The position numbers and the translations under genes are program-made. Source: CAVYXZ01 sp965223835 (lineage in GTDB: Bacteria; Chloroflexota; Anaerolineae; Aggregatilineales; Phototrophicaceae). From it: DNA of 64,000 nt. The notes beneath the pieces were generated by a model. It was not told where the DNA came from and did no database searches. It saw only the letters and a list, made by a program, of their open reading frames with translations. Shown one piece after another: positions 24,049-33,730 of this stretch. Location: assembly GCA_965223835.1 (NCBI GenBank), contig CBDCXQ010000001.1:1488001-1552000 (forward strand), given 5' to 3'. How positions within the stretch are numbered: position 1 is the first letter of the stretch; each line of letters starts with the position of its first letter.

Positions 24049-24960
24049 TTAGGGGCCAAAACCCGCTTCGGGGGTGGGTGTGTCCGTTGGACGTGGATCT
24101 TTGCGGAAACGCCATGGGCCGCCTTCCGGGCATGCAACCTGCTGAAAATACTGGTCCAGTGGATAGATATAGAAGGTATGCCAGCCATCCAATGGAATAT
24201 CTTCGAGATCAATCTGCTCATTCTGCCGCAATTCAACGATGACCTCAAATATGCTGTTATCCGGCGCAACAATCCGAATGAGATTAATCGGCGTTTGGGG
24301 ACCGCGCCAGTTAAATGTCAGGGTGCCAGTACCAGCAATCGCCTGAGTATTCTCGCGTGGCGTGAGAATTTCCCATGAGCAATCATATTGCGGTACGGAT
24401 GGTGGCGCATCCCCTGGAACCCGTAGTTTCTGTCCAACGCGAATCACATTGGGGTCGCTTAAGCAATTACCCGCAGCCAGCACCTCGACATAGGTGTCAT
24501 AACGCTCTGCAATCTTCGCCAGTGCGTCGTCACGCTGTACCTCATATGTAAGATGCCAATCTGACCGTGGCTCACAGCCGGGAGTGGTGCTGGGCGTTGG
24601 CGATTCGGCCCCCCGCAGGCCCGGTATCGAAACACTCAGGTCAATAACGGCGGTGGGTGTGATCGAAGGCGTCAGTGAGGCGGGCAGGGTTGCAGTTGGT
24701 GGCTCAAAGGTGGGCGGTGGTCGCAGAGTGCGCGACGGTGTCAAGGTTGCCAGCGGGGTATTGGGTGGAATCGTTTCTGTTGCGGTCAATATCACGTCGG
24801 CAGTTGCTGTTGCCGATGCCTCCGCCTGGATAACGGCGACGTTTGCTTGATTGGGGACCGGACCGGGAGCGTTGGACATGCGGGTTAAGATTGCACCCAG
24901 CAGCGCGGCAATGACCATCAGTATGAGTGTATGCAAATGTTGGGTGAAAAATCGAATCAT
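24049..24960 (-). CDS. Membrane-anchored LysM-domain protein
   Basis: This is a 303-residue surface protein. A membrane anchor lies at about 10-27 (LHTLILMVIAALLGAILT), followed by a Thr/Pro/Ala-rich linker to about residue 130. A LysM domain follows (about 137-180, LTYEVQRDDALAKIAERYDT, then NVIRVGQKLRVPG) for binding peptidoglycan or related glycans. The C-terminal part of about 100 residues is beta-rich (TLTFNWRGPQTPINLIRIVA) and ends with another Thr/Pro segment. Three Cys lie at the LysM edges and in the last domain and may pair. The start overlaps the ABC ATPase stop by 4 bases (ATGA), so it is the last gene of the ABC operon and may position that transporter in the wall. Confidence 0.82.
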   Translation of the reverse strand: MIRFFTQHLHTLILMVIAALLGAILTRMSNAPGPVPNQANVAVIQAEASATATADVILTATETIPPNTPLATLTPSRTLRPPPTFEPPTATLPASLTPSITPTAVIDLSVSIPGLRGAESPTPSTTPGCEPRSDWHLTYEVQRDDALAKIAERYDTYVEVLAAGNCLSDPNVIRVGQKLRVPGDAPPSVPQYDCSWEILTPRENTQAIAGTGTLTFNWRGPQTPINLIRIVAPDNSIFEVIVELRQNEQIDLEDIPLDGWHTFYIYPLDQYFQQVACPEGGPWRFRKDPRPTDTPTPEAGFGP

Positions 24961-25676
24961 GAGAGCATTTCTCTGGGTTCAGTTCGGGAGATCAACTGAC
25001 CATCGTGCAGGTCATACGCGGTATCAACGATTTCCGCGACCATCGGGTCGTGCGAGACGATTATGAATGTCGTTTGCTGTGCTTCGGCAATGCCGCGAAA
25101 CAAGGCCAGAACGCGCCGGGCGGTACTGGTATCCAGCCCGCTGGTTGGTTCGTCTGCCAGAATAAGCGGCGAACGGAGCGCTAACGCTCGGGCAATGGCG
25201 ATGCGCTGGCGCTGTCCGCCACTCAGTTCGTCGGGAATATGATTGGACCACGCGCTCAGGCCGACCGCTTCCAGGGCTGATTTCGCGCGTTTGCGGCGCT
25301 CGAAATACCCTAACCCTGGCAAGCGCAGCGCCAGGTCGATATTCTCCAGGGCCGTATAGGTGGGCAACAGTGTGTAGGTCTGGAAGATAAAGCCGATCTC
25401 GCGGCGGCGCAAGCGTGCCCGCTGCCGTTCACTCAGGTGCACGATGTCTTTACCATTGAGTTCAATCGTACCGCTGTTCGGATAATCCAGCGCACCGATG
25501 AGATTGAGCAAGGTGGTTTTGCCACTACCTGATGGGCCATAGAGTGCGATCAACGTGCCGGAATGCACGGTCAAATCCAGGCCGCGCAGCACATGAACCA
25601 TCGTAGTGCCCTGCCCGAAAGAGCGCTGCACAGCGGATACTTGCACTGCGATGCCGCGATGGCCATTGAGCCTCAT
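24957..25676 (-). CDS. ABC transporter ATP-binding protein (MacB/LolD type)
   Basis: This is a 239-residue ATPase subunit with Walker A GPSGSGKTT, Q-loop IFQTYTLLP, signature LSGGQRQRIA, Walker B LILADEP and the switch His in IVSHDP. The layout matches the LolD/MacB ATPase family that works with FtsX-like permeases. It is the second of two ATPases in the operon and could form a heterodimer with the one encoded at 25673-26626. Gene starts and stops overlap by 4 bases on both sides, indicating coupling. Confidence 0.93.
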   Translation of the reverse strand: MRLNGHRGIAVQVSAVQRSFGQGTTMVHVLRGLDLTVHSGTLIALYGPSGSGKTTLLNLIGALDYPNSGTIELNGKDIVHLSERQRARLRRREIGFIFQTYTLLPTYTALENIDLALRLPGLGYFERRKRAKSALEAVGLSAWSNHIPDELSGGQRQRIAIARALALRSPLILADEPTSGLDTSTARRVLALFRGIAEAQQTTFIIVSHDPMVAEIVDTAYDLHDGQLISRTEPREMLS

Positions 25677-26626
25677 AGCTGTTGACCTTCCCGCTTGCGG
25701 CGGCGCAACCGCCCAAGCAGACTCCGTCGATTGGCTTCGGGAGGTGCATCCTGTGGCAGCATATCCTGGAGTAGGGCGTCCGTATGATCTTCTTCGTCGG
25801 CTTCGGGTCGCAGCAACACGCCTTCAGGTCGAATCTCAATGGCAATGCGCGGGGCGTCGGCGAGTTGTGACCGGACAGCATCGGGCAGGCGAATCTGGCC
25901 GTCTTCATCCAGTCGGGGCGCTGCTTCGGGATGCGTGATATCCTGGCCCAACGCGCCATCGCGTAAGGTCAACACCCGGTCGGCAAAGGCCGCGACTTCG
26001 AGGTTATGGGTAACCATCAAGATGGTGAGTGCATAACGTTCGCGCAGTGTTTGCAACAGGTCCATCACCTGCTCAGAACTAACCCGATCTAGCGCACCGG
26101 TCAATTCATCCGCCAGTAACAGAGTTGGCCGATTCGCCAATGCAACCGCAATTGCTACCCGTTGTTGTTGACCGCCGGAAAGCTGGGCCGGGCGTTTATG
26201 TTGCTGATCAGCCAGGCCAACCGCGTCGAGTAATTCGGTGGCACGTTGCCGCCGTTCACGAGGGCCAACGCCTGCCAGCATCATCGGCAAGGTCACATTG
26301 CGCAGGGCGGTGCGGTGAGAGAACAGATTGCGTTCGATTTGCTGCCAGACGAAACCCACCCGCTTCAGCCGATAGTCCGCCAGTTTGCGTCCGCGCAGTT
26401 CCAATAAATCCTGACCGTCGACCATAAGCTGTCCCGCCGTCGGGCGATCCAGGCCGCCGAGCAAGTTGAGCAAGGAGCTTTTGCCCGCACCGCTGGGGCC
26501 AATAATGGCGACCATTTCGACTTTTTGCATCTCGAAGTCAATCCCGCGTAGCGCGACGATCTCGTGCTTCGCCACTTTATAAGCCTTGACGACGCGTTGA
26601 CAGTCAACAAATGGTTGTGCTTCCAT
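25673..26626 (-). CDS. ABC transporter ATP-binding protein with AbrB-like C-terminal tail
   Basis: This is a 317-residue ATPase subunit. Residues 1-225 are a LolD/MacB-type ATPase with Walker A GPSGAGKSS, Q-loop VWQQIERNL, signature LSGGQQQRVA and Walker B LLLADEL. The residue after Walker B Glu is Leu where most family members have Pro. Residues about 238-275 (LDEDGQIRLPDAVRSQLADA, then IAIEIRPEGVLLRP) look like a SpoVT/AbrB swapped-hairpin module, an unusual addition to an ABC ATPase. The tail then becomes acidic and ends in RRSLLGRLRRRKREG. The module may mediate dimerisation rather than DNA binding. It sits between the adaptor and the second ATPase. Confidence 0.88.
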   Translation of the reverse strand: MEAQPFVDCQRVVKAYKVAKHEIVALRGIDFEMQKVEMVAIIGPSGAGKSSLLNLLGGLDRPTAGQLMVDGQDLLELRGRKLADYRLKRVGFVWQQIERNLFSHRTALRNVTLPMMLAGVGPRERRQRATELLDAVGLADQQHKRPAQLSGGQQQRVAIAVALANRPTLLLADELTGALDRVSSEQVMDLLQTLRERYALTILMVTHNLEVAAFADRVLTLRDGALGQDITHPEAAPRLDEDGQIRLPDAVRSQLADAPRIAIEIRPEGVLLRPEADEEDHTDALLQDMLPQDAPPEANRRSLLGRLRRRKREGQQL

Positions 26627-26629
26627 TGA

Positions 26630-28009
26630 TTATGGCCCCTCTACCACGTCACCTTCGGCAACCCCGCTGATGATCTCGACGCGCTCATCGGTCTGCAAGC
26701 CGATTTGTACATCGGCACTGCGTGGGCCATCCGGGGTTTGCAAGACAACGAATGTTCGATTCTGAAAAGTGCGAATCGCTGTTGGTGGCAGCCATAACAC
26801 ATCTTCTCGAACCTGGAGCGGCATTTCAATTTCGATCAACTGATTGGTTGGTTCGTTATCCAGTGATGCTGCCACCCGCGTCGTCTGGTCGGCATCACGC
26901 GCGGTAAGCGGAATCTGCCGCACGACACATTGTACCGCGCTATCAGGGTCATTAATCAACTGGCACACGCCCACCATACCCACACTCAAGCGCTGCGCAT
27001 CACCAATGGCAAGGCTGGCAACGGCTTCCTGTGGCTCCGGCAGACCAACGACAATTACGGTGTTAAAGGCCTGAACATTATCGCCGGGCCGAATGCTCAC
27101 TTCGAGAATCACGCCATCAATGGGTGAAAACAGCGAGGAACGCAAAATATCGGCGTTGATCTGATCAATACGTAGTTGGGCTGAACGGACCTGTTGCTGA
27201 CCGCCGGGGTCGTTGCCGCCGCTGCGCGCTCGTTCCAGATTGATCTCGGCCTGAATGACGGCGTTTTCTTGCTGGGCAATGTTAAATTGATAGTTGTTAA
27301 AATTCTGCGCCGCTGAAAAATAGCTGATCTCGGCACTGCGTAAGCTACTCTGGGCTTGCTCAAGCTGGCTCAGCGCATTGTCAACAGCTGATGCCGGTTG
27401 GTCGGCTCGGCTGCGGGCATCGTCATAATTGCGCTGGGCCTCCTCTAGTTGTCGTTCGGCATTGTCCAGGCTGATGCGGGCGGAAGCGACATTAGTCCAG
27501 GGGCTGCCTGCTTTCGTATTTTCAAGTTGCAGCCGGGCATTCGCCAGGGCAATCGCCGCACTCTCGACGGAATCGACGCTGTTATCGGAGCCAGATTCCA
27601 GGTTGGCCTGGGCGGATTCCAGGTCAAGCTGGGCGGATGCAAGGCTATCTTCCAGAGCGGTAATCTGATAATCAGCCAGCAATTGACCAGCGGCGACGGT
27701 ATCGCCACGCTGGACATTCACGGCGCGGATTGTGCCCGGAATTTCAAATGATAGTGCTTGTTGATCACGCGGTTGCCAGCGCCCGGTAAATTCGAGTATT
27801 TCCTGCACATCGCCGCGTTGCACCAGAAACGTGGGCCGGGCGACTGCCGGTGCCGTGGGGATTGGTGTTGAGGTTGGTGCAACCTGTTGCGCGACGCCCG
27901 CCGGTGGATCGCCTGCGATTTGACCTTCAGGCGTGCAGGCAACGAATAATCCCACCATCAATACGATGCCGCCCCGGTTAATGTGGCGGCGGTTTGGCAA
28001 AACAGACAT
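26630..28009 (-). CDS. Efflux adaptor lipoprotein (MacA/HlyD family)
   Basis: This is a membrane-fusion or adaptor subunit of about 459 residues. From ATG 28009 the N-terminus is a lipoprotein signal ending in VGLFVACTPE. A Thr/Pro linker follows, then a barrel-sandwich half (GTIRAVNVQRGDTVAAGQLL), a long coiled-coil hairpin of about 170 residues rich in Ala/Gln/Leu (SLASAQLDLESAQANLES and later AQSSLRSAEIS), and the second half LFSPIDGVILEVSIRPGDNV with a beta-barrel domain. The hairpin is unusually long. In-frame starts at 28066 and 28081, overlapping the permease, are possible, but only the shorter form gives a normal signal peptide. It links the FtsX-like permease and ATPases in export or peptide and lipid handling. 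Confidence 0.87.
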   Translation of the reverse strand: MSVLPNRRHINRGGIVLMVGLFVACTPEGQIAGDPPAGVAQQVAPTSTPIPTAPAVARPTFLVQRGDVQEILEFTGRWQPRDQQALSFEIPGTIRAVNVQRGDTVAAGQLLADYQITALEDSLASAQLDLESAQANLESGSDNSVDSVESAAIALANARLQLENTKAGSPWTNVASARISLDNAERQLEEAQRNYDDARSRADQPASAVDNALSQLEQAQSSLRSAEISYFSAAQNFNNYQFNIAQQENAVIQAEINLERARSGGNDPGGQQQVRSAQLRIDQINADILRSSLFSPIDGVILEVSIRPGDNVQAFNTVIVVGLPEPQEAVASLAIGDAQRLSVGMVGVCQLINDPDSAVQCVVRQIPLTARDADQTTRVAASLDNEPTNQLIEIEMPLQVREDVLWLPPTAIRTFQNRTFVVLQTPDGPRSADVQIGLQTDERVEIISGVAEGDVVEGP

Positions 28010-28058
28010 CAGACGTTTCTGTTGTTCGGCGAATGGCATCAAAGTCACGTCGGTTGGC

Positions 28059-30818
28059 TCAAGCATCGCCCAGCTTAACAATCGTCGTCAGGCTCTGACG
28101 GCCCAACATTATCGTAATAAAAAATGTAACTGTGAGCAAGACGCCAGCGAATACTGCATAGACCAGCACAATATCGTTCCAGGCCACCCGTACCAGGTAT
28201 GGTGGTAGACCGCCGCTGAAATCCAGTAGGGGCAAGAACAACAGGGTGGTGGCGACCCCAATCGAGGTGCCGCTGAGGATGCCACTGCTGGCGATCATGC
28301 CCTGTAAGATGATTAAGTAAACAGCGACCGATAATCCCCCCAGGCCCATCGCCCGGAGTGAGCCTAATTGTGCAACCTGGGCACGGAACGAGGCTGTACT
28401 CTGGATGATGGCGCTGATGAGTGTGAGCGTGATCGAGGCAATGAAGCCAACTGAGAGGAACCCTAACACACCCCGCCGCGAGGGCGAACTCTGAGCGATT
28501 TGTAACAGCGTTTCGGGGTCACGCCATTGTAATACGGGAAAGTTCAGGTCGCGAATGGCCGCTTGTATGGCTGGCAGATCAGCATCGGGTTCCAGACTCA
28601 GCCAGACATCATGAGGCAGTTGGGTGCCAACGGCTTCGAATATCGGGTCTATGTTCATGACAACAAAAAAGCCTTCGTAGGGATTGAGAGTCGGAAAGAA
28701 GTCCAGCACGCCCAGAATCGGCACATTCATCTCGTACCATTCACTCAGCGCATTCACCTGCATGGTAATCTCCTGTCCAATGAGCAGGTTAAATTCGGTC
28801 GCCGCGCTGGTACTGATGAGCACACCATTGCGTTGTCCGGCCAGTTCGTTGAACAAATCGGCTAACGGCTGGTTCGCATAGTCAGAACGAAAACGCGTGA
28901 CCGCCGCCATTGCTGCCCGGTCAATCCCCAACACGGTGCCGGGTACGCGCTGACCGGGTACAACAATCTGTCCAGGATAGCGCCCAACGCGTGAGACCGC
29001 GTAAATACCATCGATGTCCAGCAGGTCCTGAATCGGTGGTGCGTTATACCCCACTACATTGAGTGTCGGTTGGGTGCCGGTGTCGTCGGCGACCTGCTCC
29101 GTTTGGGCATCGGTTACGGTAATAATCACTGTATCTGCGCCAACTTGATAATTAATCGAATCTTCCAGGCTGCGGTCCAGCGTACTTGCCATAGACGCCG
29201 TAAAGCCGGTCAGGCTGAGCGTGAAACACATCATCAACAGCGTGCCGCGATAACGCCCGATCGAACGAGTCAGTTCGCGCAAGGCCATCAACAGGGTAAT
29301 GCCCGACCCAAACTTGATGACACTAGCGAGGAGGCGCAGCAAAAACGGCCAGGCTCGCAAAAACAACATTGTCAGCGCCAGCGAGAACAACGTCGGTCCC
29401 AGAAAGGTCAGTGGGTCACTAAACGGGTCCTCAGCATCTGTAACCAGGCCACCCTGCCGCCATAGTGTATAGAGCACATATACCGCAGGAATAAGGATCA
29501 ACACATCCAGGTACATTCGTTGCCACCACGCACGAGTCGCCCGTCCAGCTTCCTGTTTAAAATTCGTGATCGTCTGGCTGGTGGTGCGCCAGGCCAGAAA
29601 CGGGCCGCTGGTTGTTGCGATCAACGCTGTCAGCGCTCCCGCTGTCAGCGCTTGGGAAGTAAACATGATTGCCAGCGGCGGAGTGGTGGCATCAAAGCGC
29701 AAGAATGAGGTCGTTTGCCCAACCAGGCGAACCACCAAAGGCGCACTCACCAGCCCCAATCCCAGCGCGATCGCTGCTAGAATCAACCACATTTGAATGT
29801 GGATACCCAGAATAGCGCCGCGGCTCATGCCCCGGCTGCGCAGGGTAACATCTTCACTTTGTTGGCGGCTGACCAATAATCCAGCGACCAGTGCGACAAA
29901 ATAAAACACCAGCCCGCCGACGGGTAACACCATAATCACCAACTGCTGGGTGAGCAGGCTGACCTCGGTGTTGAATGCTTCGAGGTTGTCCTGGGGTGAA
30001 AGATCGAGCCGCGTGCCGGGTAAGGCGGTGATGATGATCCGTTCACCGTCGATAATATGGCCCAGCAGATCATCAACATCTGATGTGCGGACAGCAGTGC
30101 CATCAAAACGTACGTACCACGCTGTTTCCTCAACCGGCGTTTCCAGTCCTTCTAAGAGCGTCCACAGATTCTCGTCCTGGACCAGGACAATTTCGTCAAA
30201 GAACTTGGGGGGGAAAATCCAGTTGGGGTCGTTTTCATTCATTGGCGACCACAACGCCGCTACCTGAAGTGTGACCGGATCCCAGCCCGTCATCTGGGCA
30301 ATCAGCTTATCACCCACCTGCACGCCCATGTTAAACAGCATTTTGTCGGAAAGCAGAACCGGGATGACCTCATTATCAACGTCGGTTGGCGGCCATTCCC
30401 CACTGGTGATGGTCATCTGTGGGTCCGTGCCGAGCAACGTGCCAATATTGAAAACGCCCAATGGCTGATTGCTTTCAAAGCGCAGGTTCCAGGCCCCACC
30501 CCGTGCGTATTCCACGAATTGCGCCGTCGGCAGGCCAATGGTTTGGGCAAAGCTATTTTCAACGGCGGCGGTGGCGCTTATCACATCGGCCTGGGTGATA
30601 TTGCCTTCCCAGACACCCAGGTAGCGAAAGCGGAACGCAAAGGGTGGGTCGGGCAGGCGCGAAGCCAACAGCCCGGTGTTGACTGCATCAATATACAGCA
30701 CAAGACTGAGCGCCAATGTGGTGGCGGTTGTTAAACCAATGAGCGTCCATAACACCAGTACCGTGTGCTGGCGCAGACGCTCAAAAGTGAATAACAACAT
30801 GTCAAAAAAGCTAAACAT
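28059..30818 (-). CDS. Large FtsX/MacB-like ABC permease
   Basis: This is a 919-residue permease with an N-terminal membrane helix, a large outer domain of about 270 residues, then three helices (VFYFVALVAGLLVSRQQSED). A second FtsX-type unit follows, with an outer domain of about 250 residues and three C-terminal helices (LGSLRAMGLGGLSVAVYLII). The phrases VTLRSRGMSRGAIL and QLGSLRAMGL are the hallmark cytoplasmic loops after the first helix of each FtsX module. The doubled architecture means one polypeptide may supply the whole permease. ATG 30818 lies behind GAGG; residues before it are not family-like. It is the first gene of the five-gene operon with adaptor, two ATPases and LysM protein. 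Confidence 0.88.
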   Translation of the reverse strand: MFSFFDMLLFTFERLRQHTVLVLWTLIGLTTATTLALSLVLYIDAVNTGLLASRLPDPPFAFRFRYLGVWEGNITQADVISATAAVENSFAQTIGLPTAQFVEYARGGAWNLRFESNQPLGVFNIGTLLGTDPQMTITSGEWPPTDVDNEVIPVLLSDKMLFNMGVQVGDKLIAQMTGWDPVTLQVAALWSPMNENDPNWIFPPKFFDEIVLVQDENLWTLLEGLETPVEETAWYVRFDGTAVRTSDVDDLLGHIIDGERIIITALPGTRLDLSPQDNLEAFNTEVSLLTQQLVIMVLPVGGLVFYFVALVAGLLVSRQQSEDVTLRSRGMSRGAILGIHIQMWLILAAIALGLGLVSAPLVVRLVGQTTSFLRFDATTPPLAIMFTSQALTAGALTALIATTSGPFLAWRTTSQTITNFKQEAGRATRAWWQRMYLDVLILIPAVYVLYTLWRQGGLVTDAEDPFSDPLTFLGPTLFSLALTMLFLRAWPFLLRLLASVIKFGSGITLLMALRELTRSIGRYRGTLLMMCFTLSLTGFTASMASTLDRSLEDSINYQVGADTVIITVTDAQTEQVADDTGTQPTLNVVGYNAPPIQDLLDIDGIYAVSRVGRYPGQIVVPGQRVPGTVLGIDRAAMAAVTRFRSDYANQPLADLFNELAGQRNGVLISTSAATEFNLLIGQEITMQVNALSEWYEMNVPILGVLDFFPTLNPYEGFFVVMNIDPIFEAVGTQLPHDVWLSLEPDADLPAIQAAIRDLNFPVLQWRDPETLLQIAQSSPSRRGVLGFLSVGFIASITLTLISAIIQSTASFRAQVAQLGSLRAMGLGGLSVAVYLIILQGMIASSGILSGTSIGVATTLLFLPLLDFSGGLPPYLVRVAWNDIVLVYAVFAGVLLTVTFFITIMLGRQSLTTIVKLGDA

Positions 30819-30879
30819 CGGTGTGGTGGCCTCGTTACCACCTGTTATCGTCCACGCTGATAAACATTTAGTCAATCTA

Positions 30880-30911
30880 GTCAGGGGCATCACCATACCC
30901 ATGCCCCTGAC
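30880..30911 (-). terminator. Hairpin after the first double binding-protein gene
   Basis: The perfect 11-base arms GTCAGGGGCAT (30880-30890) and ATGCCCCTGAC (30901-30911) have a 10-base loop. There is no strong T run, so it may stabilise the mRNA end or partly terminate. It separates the binding-protein gene from the FtsX operon. Confidence 0.6.
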
Positions 30912-30921
30912 AATTATCCCA

Positions 30922-33594
30922 CTAGCCAACAGTGGGGTCTACACTGATTGCACAGTCGCCGAATTTCTGGAAATAGACTCGATTCGCTTGCGGCGTTGTT
31001 GGATTTTCATCCGCAATACTCGCCGCGCATTGTAGATAGTCACGGGTAAACTGTTCCGCTGCGGCCAATTCGGTTGCAAGGTCAGCTTCTTCCAGGACAT
31101 AGCGGTCAAAAGCTCGATTGAGCCAGAATTGTTGAAAGATAGCACTGGGTGAACCACTGCCAGGCCGGAAGGCACTTTGACCAATGATGACCCCTGGCTC
31201 GTTCAAGATCGCATCAATCTGCTGATACAGGGCGGTGAGATCAGGGTCGTTGGTAGCGGTCAGTTGTGGATCATTGATAAGTGACCGGCGGGCGGGCATG
31301 GCCGAAAACAGGCCTGGTTGACGCGACAGTGCACTGAGCCATCGGTAGCAGGCATCTGGATCAGCTGCATTTTCACTGATAAAGGTGGTCCCAACGTCAA
31401 AAGTAATCGGTGTGTATTGCGTGCCATGTGGATAGGGCACAAAGCGATACCCGTCTTGCGCTATCTGGCCGTCAGCATCCAATACGGTGAAGAAACTGAA
31501 CGCGCTCAGTGTGTGGGTGTAAATTGCATCTTCATCTTCACTGCCACCTATCACAACGCTCACATCGAAGCCGACGCCCGCTTCTGCCAGTGCGTTGTAT
31601 TCAATGTATCCTGCCTTAGCCAGGTCCAATACCTGCTGAATCGCATCAACGGTCGCTGGGTTGGTGAAGTTGATTGTCGGTGGGTTGGTTCGATAATCAA
31701 TCGGTAGACCGCCAAAGGCATTAATCAAGCTGTGCAGGAACTGACCATTGATGTCTCGCGGGATGAACGGCGTTGGGTCGTCGGCAGTCGGTTTGAGACG
31801 ACGCAGCGCATCGACAAATTGGTCAACGGTCCAGCCAGTCTCCGGTAGCGGAACTCCCGCTTGATCGAATAGTGTCGGGTTATAGCGCAATATTTCGGGC
31901 TGAATCACAATGGGTAAGGCCCAGGTGCGATTATCGAACTGAACTTGTTGCAGGGCACCACCAACGATGTCGTCTTTGTCGAATGCCGGGTCGGCGTCAA
32001 TAAACGGGTCCAGACTGATGACGCCGTTGAGATTGCCGCCGGGAACGGCGTTGCTGGGCATATAGAAACAGTCATAATTGGCGGCCATATTCGCAATTTC
32101 GAACTGGAAATCGGTAGCTAGATTGATGCGACCAATCTGCGGGTCGTTCGCAACGAATTCGGTGATAGTCTTATCCCAAAGTTGCTGGTTTGGCAGAGGG
32201 TTGATAAACGACGCGATGCCGAAATCCAGTGCAATTTCGCCACTTGCCAGCGGGACCTCAGGTATGGGCGTCGCGACATTGATAATGACAGTTTCGCCAA
32301 ATGCCGCTGCGCGGTCGAGGCCGGCATAAACGTTGGCTTCTACCTGTTGGAGCGCTGCCGCTGCATCTAGCCCTTCAGATTCCATTAATTGGAGGGCCGC
32401 CATCACATAATCCACAAATAGCATTTCGGCGTGTGGGATGGCATTGACGAACCCGGCATCAATCACGGCCTGACTTTCGGGCGGATAGGTCAAACTACTG
32501 ATGGTAAATTCGCGTTCGGGGCCATCGTCGCTGGCTTCGGGTACAACGCCTTGTAAACTGCGTCGCGCTGGTGCCGAGCCAAACAAGCCATTCGCCACTT
32601 CGACGCTGTGAGTCAGAAATTCAGCCAGGGCATAAGCCTGTTCCGGGTAACGGGTTCCCGCGCTGATGGCAAAACCCTGAATATCCAGCCCGGCAGCGCC
32701 GCCCGGCAACAGCGAACCCGATGCCGGAATCACGTTGTCATCACCGGGAAAGATACCCATGCCAAAGCTGCGTTGGATGGTAAGCGGTGGCCCCTCGTCG
32801 ACACCGCCGCCGATGGCAATAAATCGACCGCCACTGGTGAACCCGCCGATTGCACCAGTATCCTGCAACTCGTGCCAGGTCGTCAGGAAGTTAATGAGTT
32901 CAGGATTGGAGAAGTCGGGCACGACGTCACCGTTACTGCCATCATACAGGGCTGACCCCAACAGGCTGCGCAGGAGGTAGCGGCTGGTGCCGAAGTCGAA
33001 ATAACCGGGTTCCGTCTCACCATCGGCGTTCGTACCCATCAGCGCCCGGACCGCGATAGCGAAGTCGTCTAACGTCCAGCTTTCACTGGGGTACGCGATG
33101 CCAGCAGCGTCGAAGGCGGCGGGATTGTACAACATCAGCAAAACATCAGCGGCGACGGGTAATGCCCAGATGCCCCGGTCCCACTGGAATGACTCCCAGG
33201 CTGCGGGCAAAAAATCATCCGGGTTCAGGTCGGTATCCGCATTAACGATCGGGCTAAGGTCCATAAACAATCCCGCCCGGATGCTCTCAATCGAAAGATT
33301 ATCGCCGCTCACCAGTAAGACATCCGCCGATTCAGCATAATCCTTTAGTCCCTGCAAATGGGCAGCAATGTCATCTGCAGGTGATGAGACCGCGCCACCT
33401 CGGGTTGACGTGACCAGTTTCACCTGAACGCCGGGATTCTCGGCTTTAAATTGAGCAAATAACTCATCACTAAAGGCATCTTTCAAAAACTCGGATACCG
33501 CCAGCGTAATCACGGTATCCCCATCTTGAGCTATAAGCGGCAGGCTGTTGCCAATAAAAAGCAGGCTAGCCAATAACAACCAGATTTTGCGCAT
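30922..33594 (-). CDS. Double-length extracellular solute-binding protein (family 1), copy A
   Basis: This is an 890-residue exported protein made of two family-1 sugar-type binding proteins in tandem. The signal peptide is MRKIWLLLASLLFIGNSLPL. The first unit (about 25-430) has ITLAVSEFLKDAFSDEL, FQWDRGIWALPVA and SAPARRSLQG. The second (about 450-850) has ASFINPLPNQQLWDKTITEF, NRTWALPIVIQPEILRYNPT and SAMPARRSLIND. Each has the WALP(V/I) and PARRSL landmarks of the family. The C-terminus adds a Cys-containing tail (LQCAAS, GDCAISVDP). No permease or ATPase of the sugar ABC type is nearby. A paralogue with the same layout lies directly upstream. The substrate is unknown; carbohydrate is the family default. 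Confidence 0.85.
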   Translation of the reverse strand: MRKIWLLLASLLFIGNSLPLIAQDGDTVITLAVSEFLKDAFSDELFAQFKAENPGVQVKLVTSTRGGAVSSPADDIAAHLQGLKDYAESADVLLVSGDNLSIESIRAGLFMDLSPIVNADTDLNPDDFLPAAWESFQWDRGIWALPVAADVLLMLYNPAAFDAAGIAYPSESWTLDDFAIAVRALMGTNADGETEPGYFDFGTSRYLLRSLLGSALYDGSNGDVVPDFSNPELINFLTTWHELQDTGAIGGFTSGGRFIAIGGGVDEGPPLTIQRSFGMGIFPGDDNVIPASGSLLPGGAAGLDIQGFAISAGTRYPEQAYALAEFLTHSVEVANGLFGSAPARRSLQGVVPEASDDGPEREFTISSLTYPPESQAVIDAGFVNAIPHAEMLFVDYVMAALQLMESEGLDAAAALQQVEANVYAGLDRAAAFGETVIINVATPIPEVPLASGEIALDFGIASFINPLPNQQLWDKTITEFVANDPQIGRINLATDFQFEIANMAANYDCFYMPSNAVPGGNLNGVISLDPFIDADPAFDKDDIVGGALQQVQFDNRTWALPIVIQPEILRYNPTLFDQAGVPLPETGWTVDQFVDALRRLKPTADDPTPFIPRDINGQFLHSLINAFGGLPIDYRTNPPTINFTNPATVDAIQQVLDLAKAGYIEYNALAEAGVGFDVSVVIGGSEDEDAIYTHTLSAFSFFTVLDADGQIAQDGYRFVPYPHGTQYTPITFDVGTTFISENAADPDACYRWLSALSRQPGLFSAMPARRSLINDPQLTATNDPDLTALYQQIDAILNEPGVIIGQSAFRPGSGSPSAIFQQFWLNRAFDRYVLEEADLATELAAAEQFTRDYLQCAASIADENPTTPQANRVYFQKFGDCAISVDPTVG

Positions 33595-33683
33595 GTTAGA
33601 ACCCTCGCTTGTGCATAGTAATGTTCACCGAGAGTCTGATTCAGGTAGATTGCGGCAGGGTTACACACCGATTACAGGACCGT

Positions 33684-33718
33684 AACCGGGTGAAAATTTT
33701 TTCGTTCTCCACCCGGTT
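33684..33718 (-). terminator. Hairpin after the second double binding-protein gene
   Basis: The arms AACCGGGTG (33684-33692) and CACCCGGTT (33710-33718) have a 17-base loop. It lies 13 bases past the stop of the gene that ends at 33731. No T run follows on the minus strand, so an mRNA-end stabiliser is as likely as a terminator. Confidence 0.45.
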
Positions 33719-33730
33719 GCCATATTTTCG

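Noticed and set aside
24575..24870. Repeat-like Thr/Pro coding stretch
   Set aside because: Biased linker composition in the LysM protein, not a true tandem nucleotide repeat.
33595..33730. Possible small RNA or riboswitch between the two binding-protein genes
   Set aside because: Only a simple hairpin is seen; no riboswitch-like conserved core.
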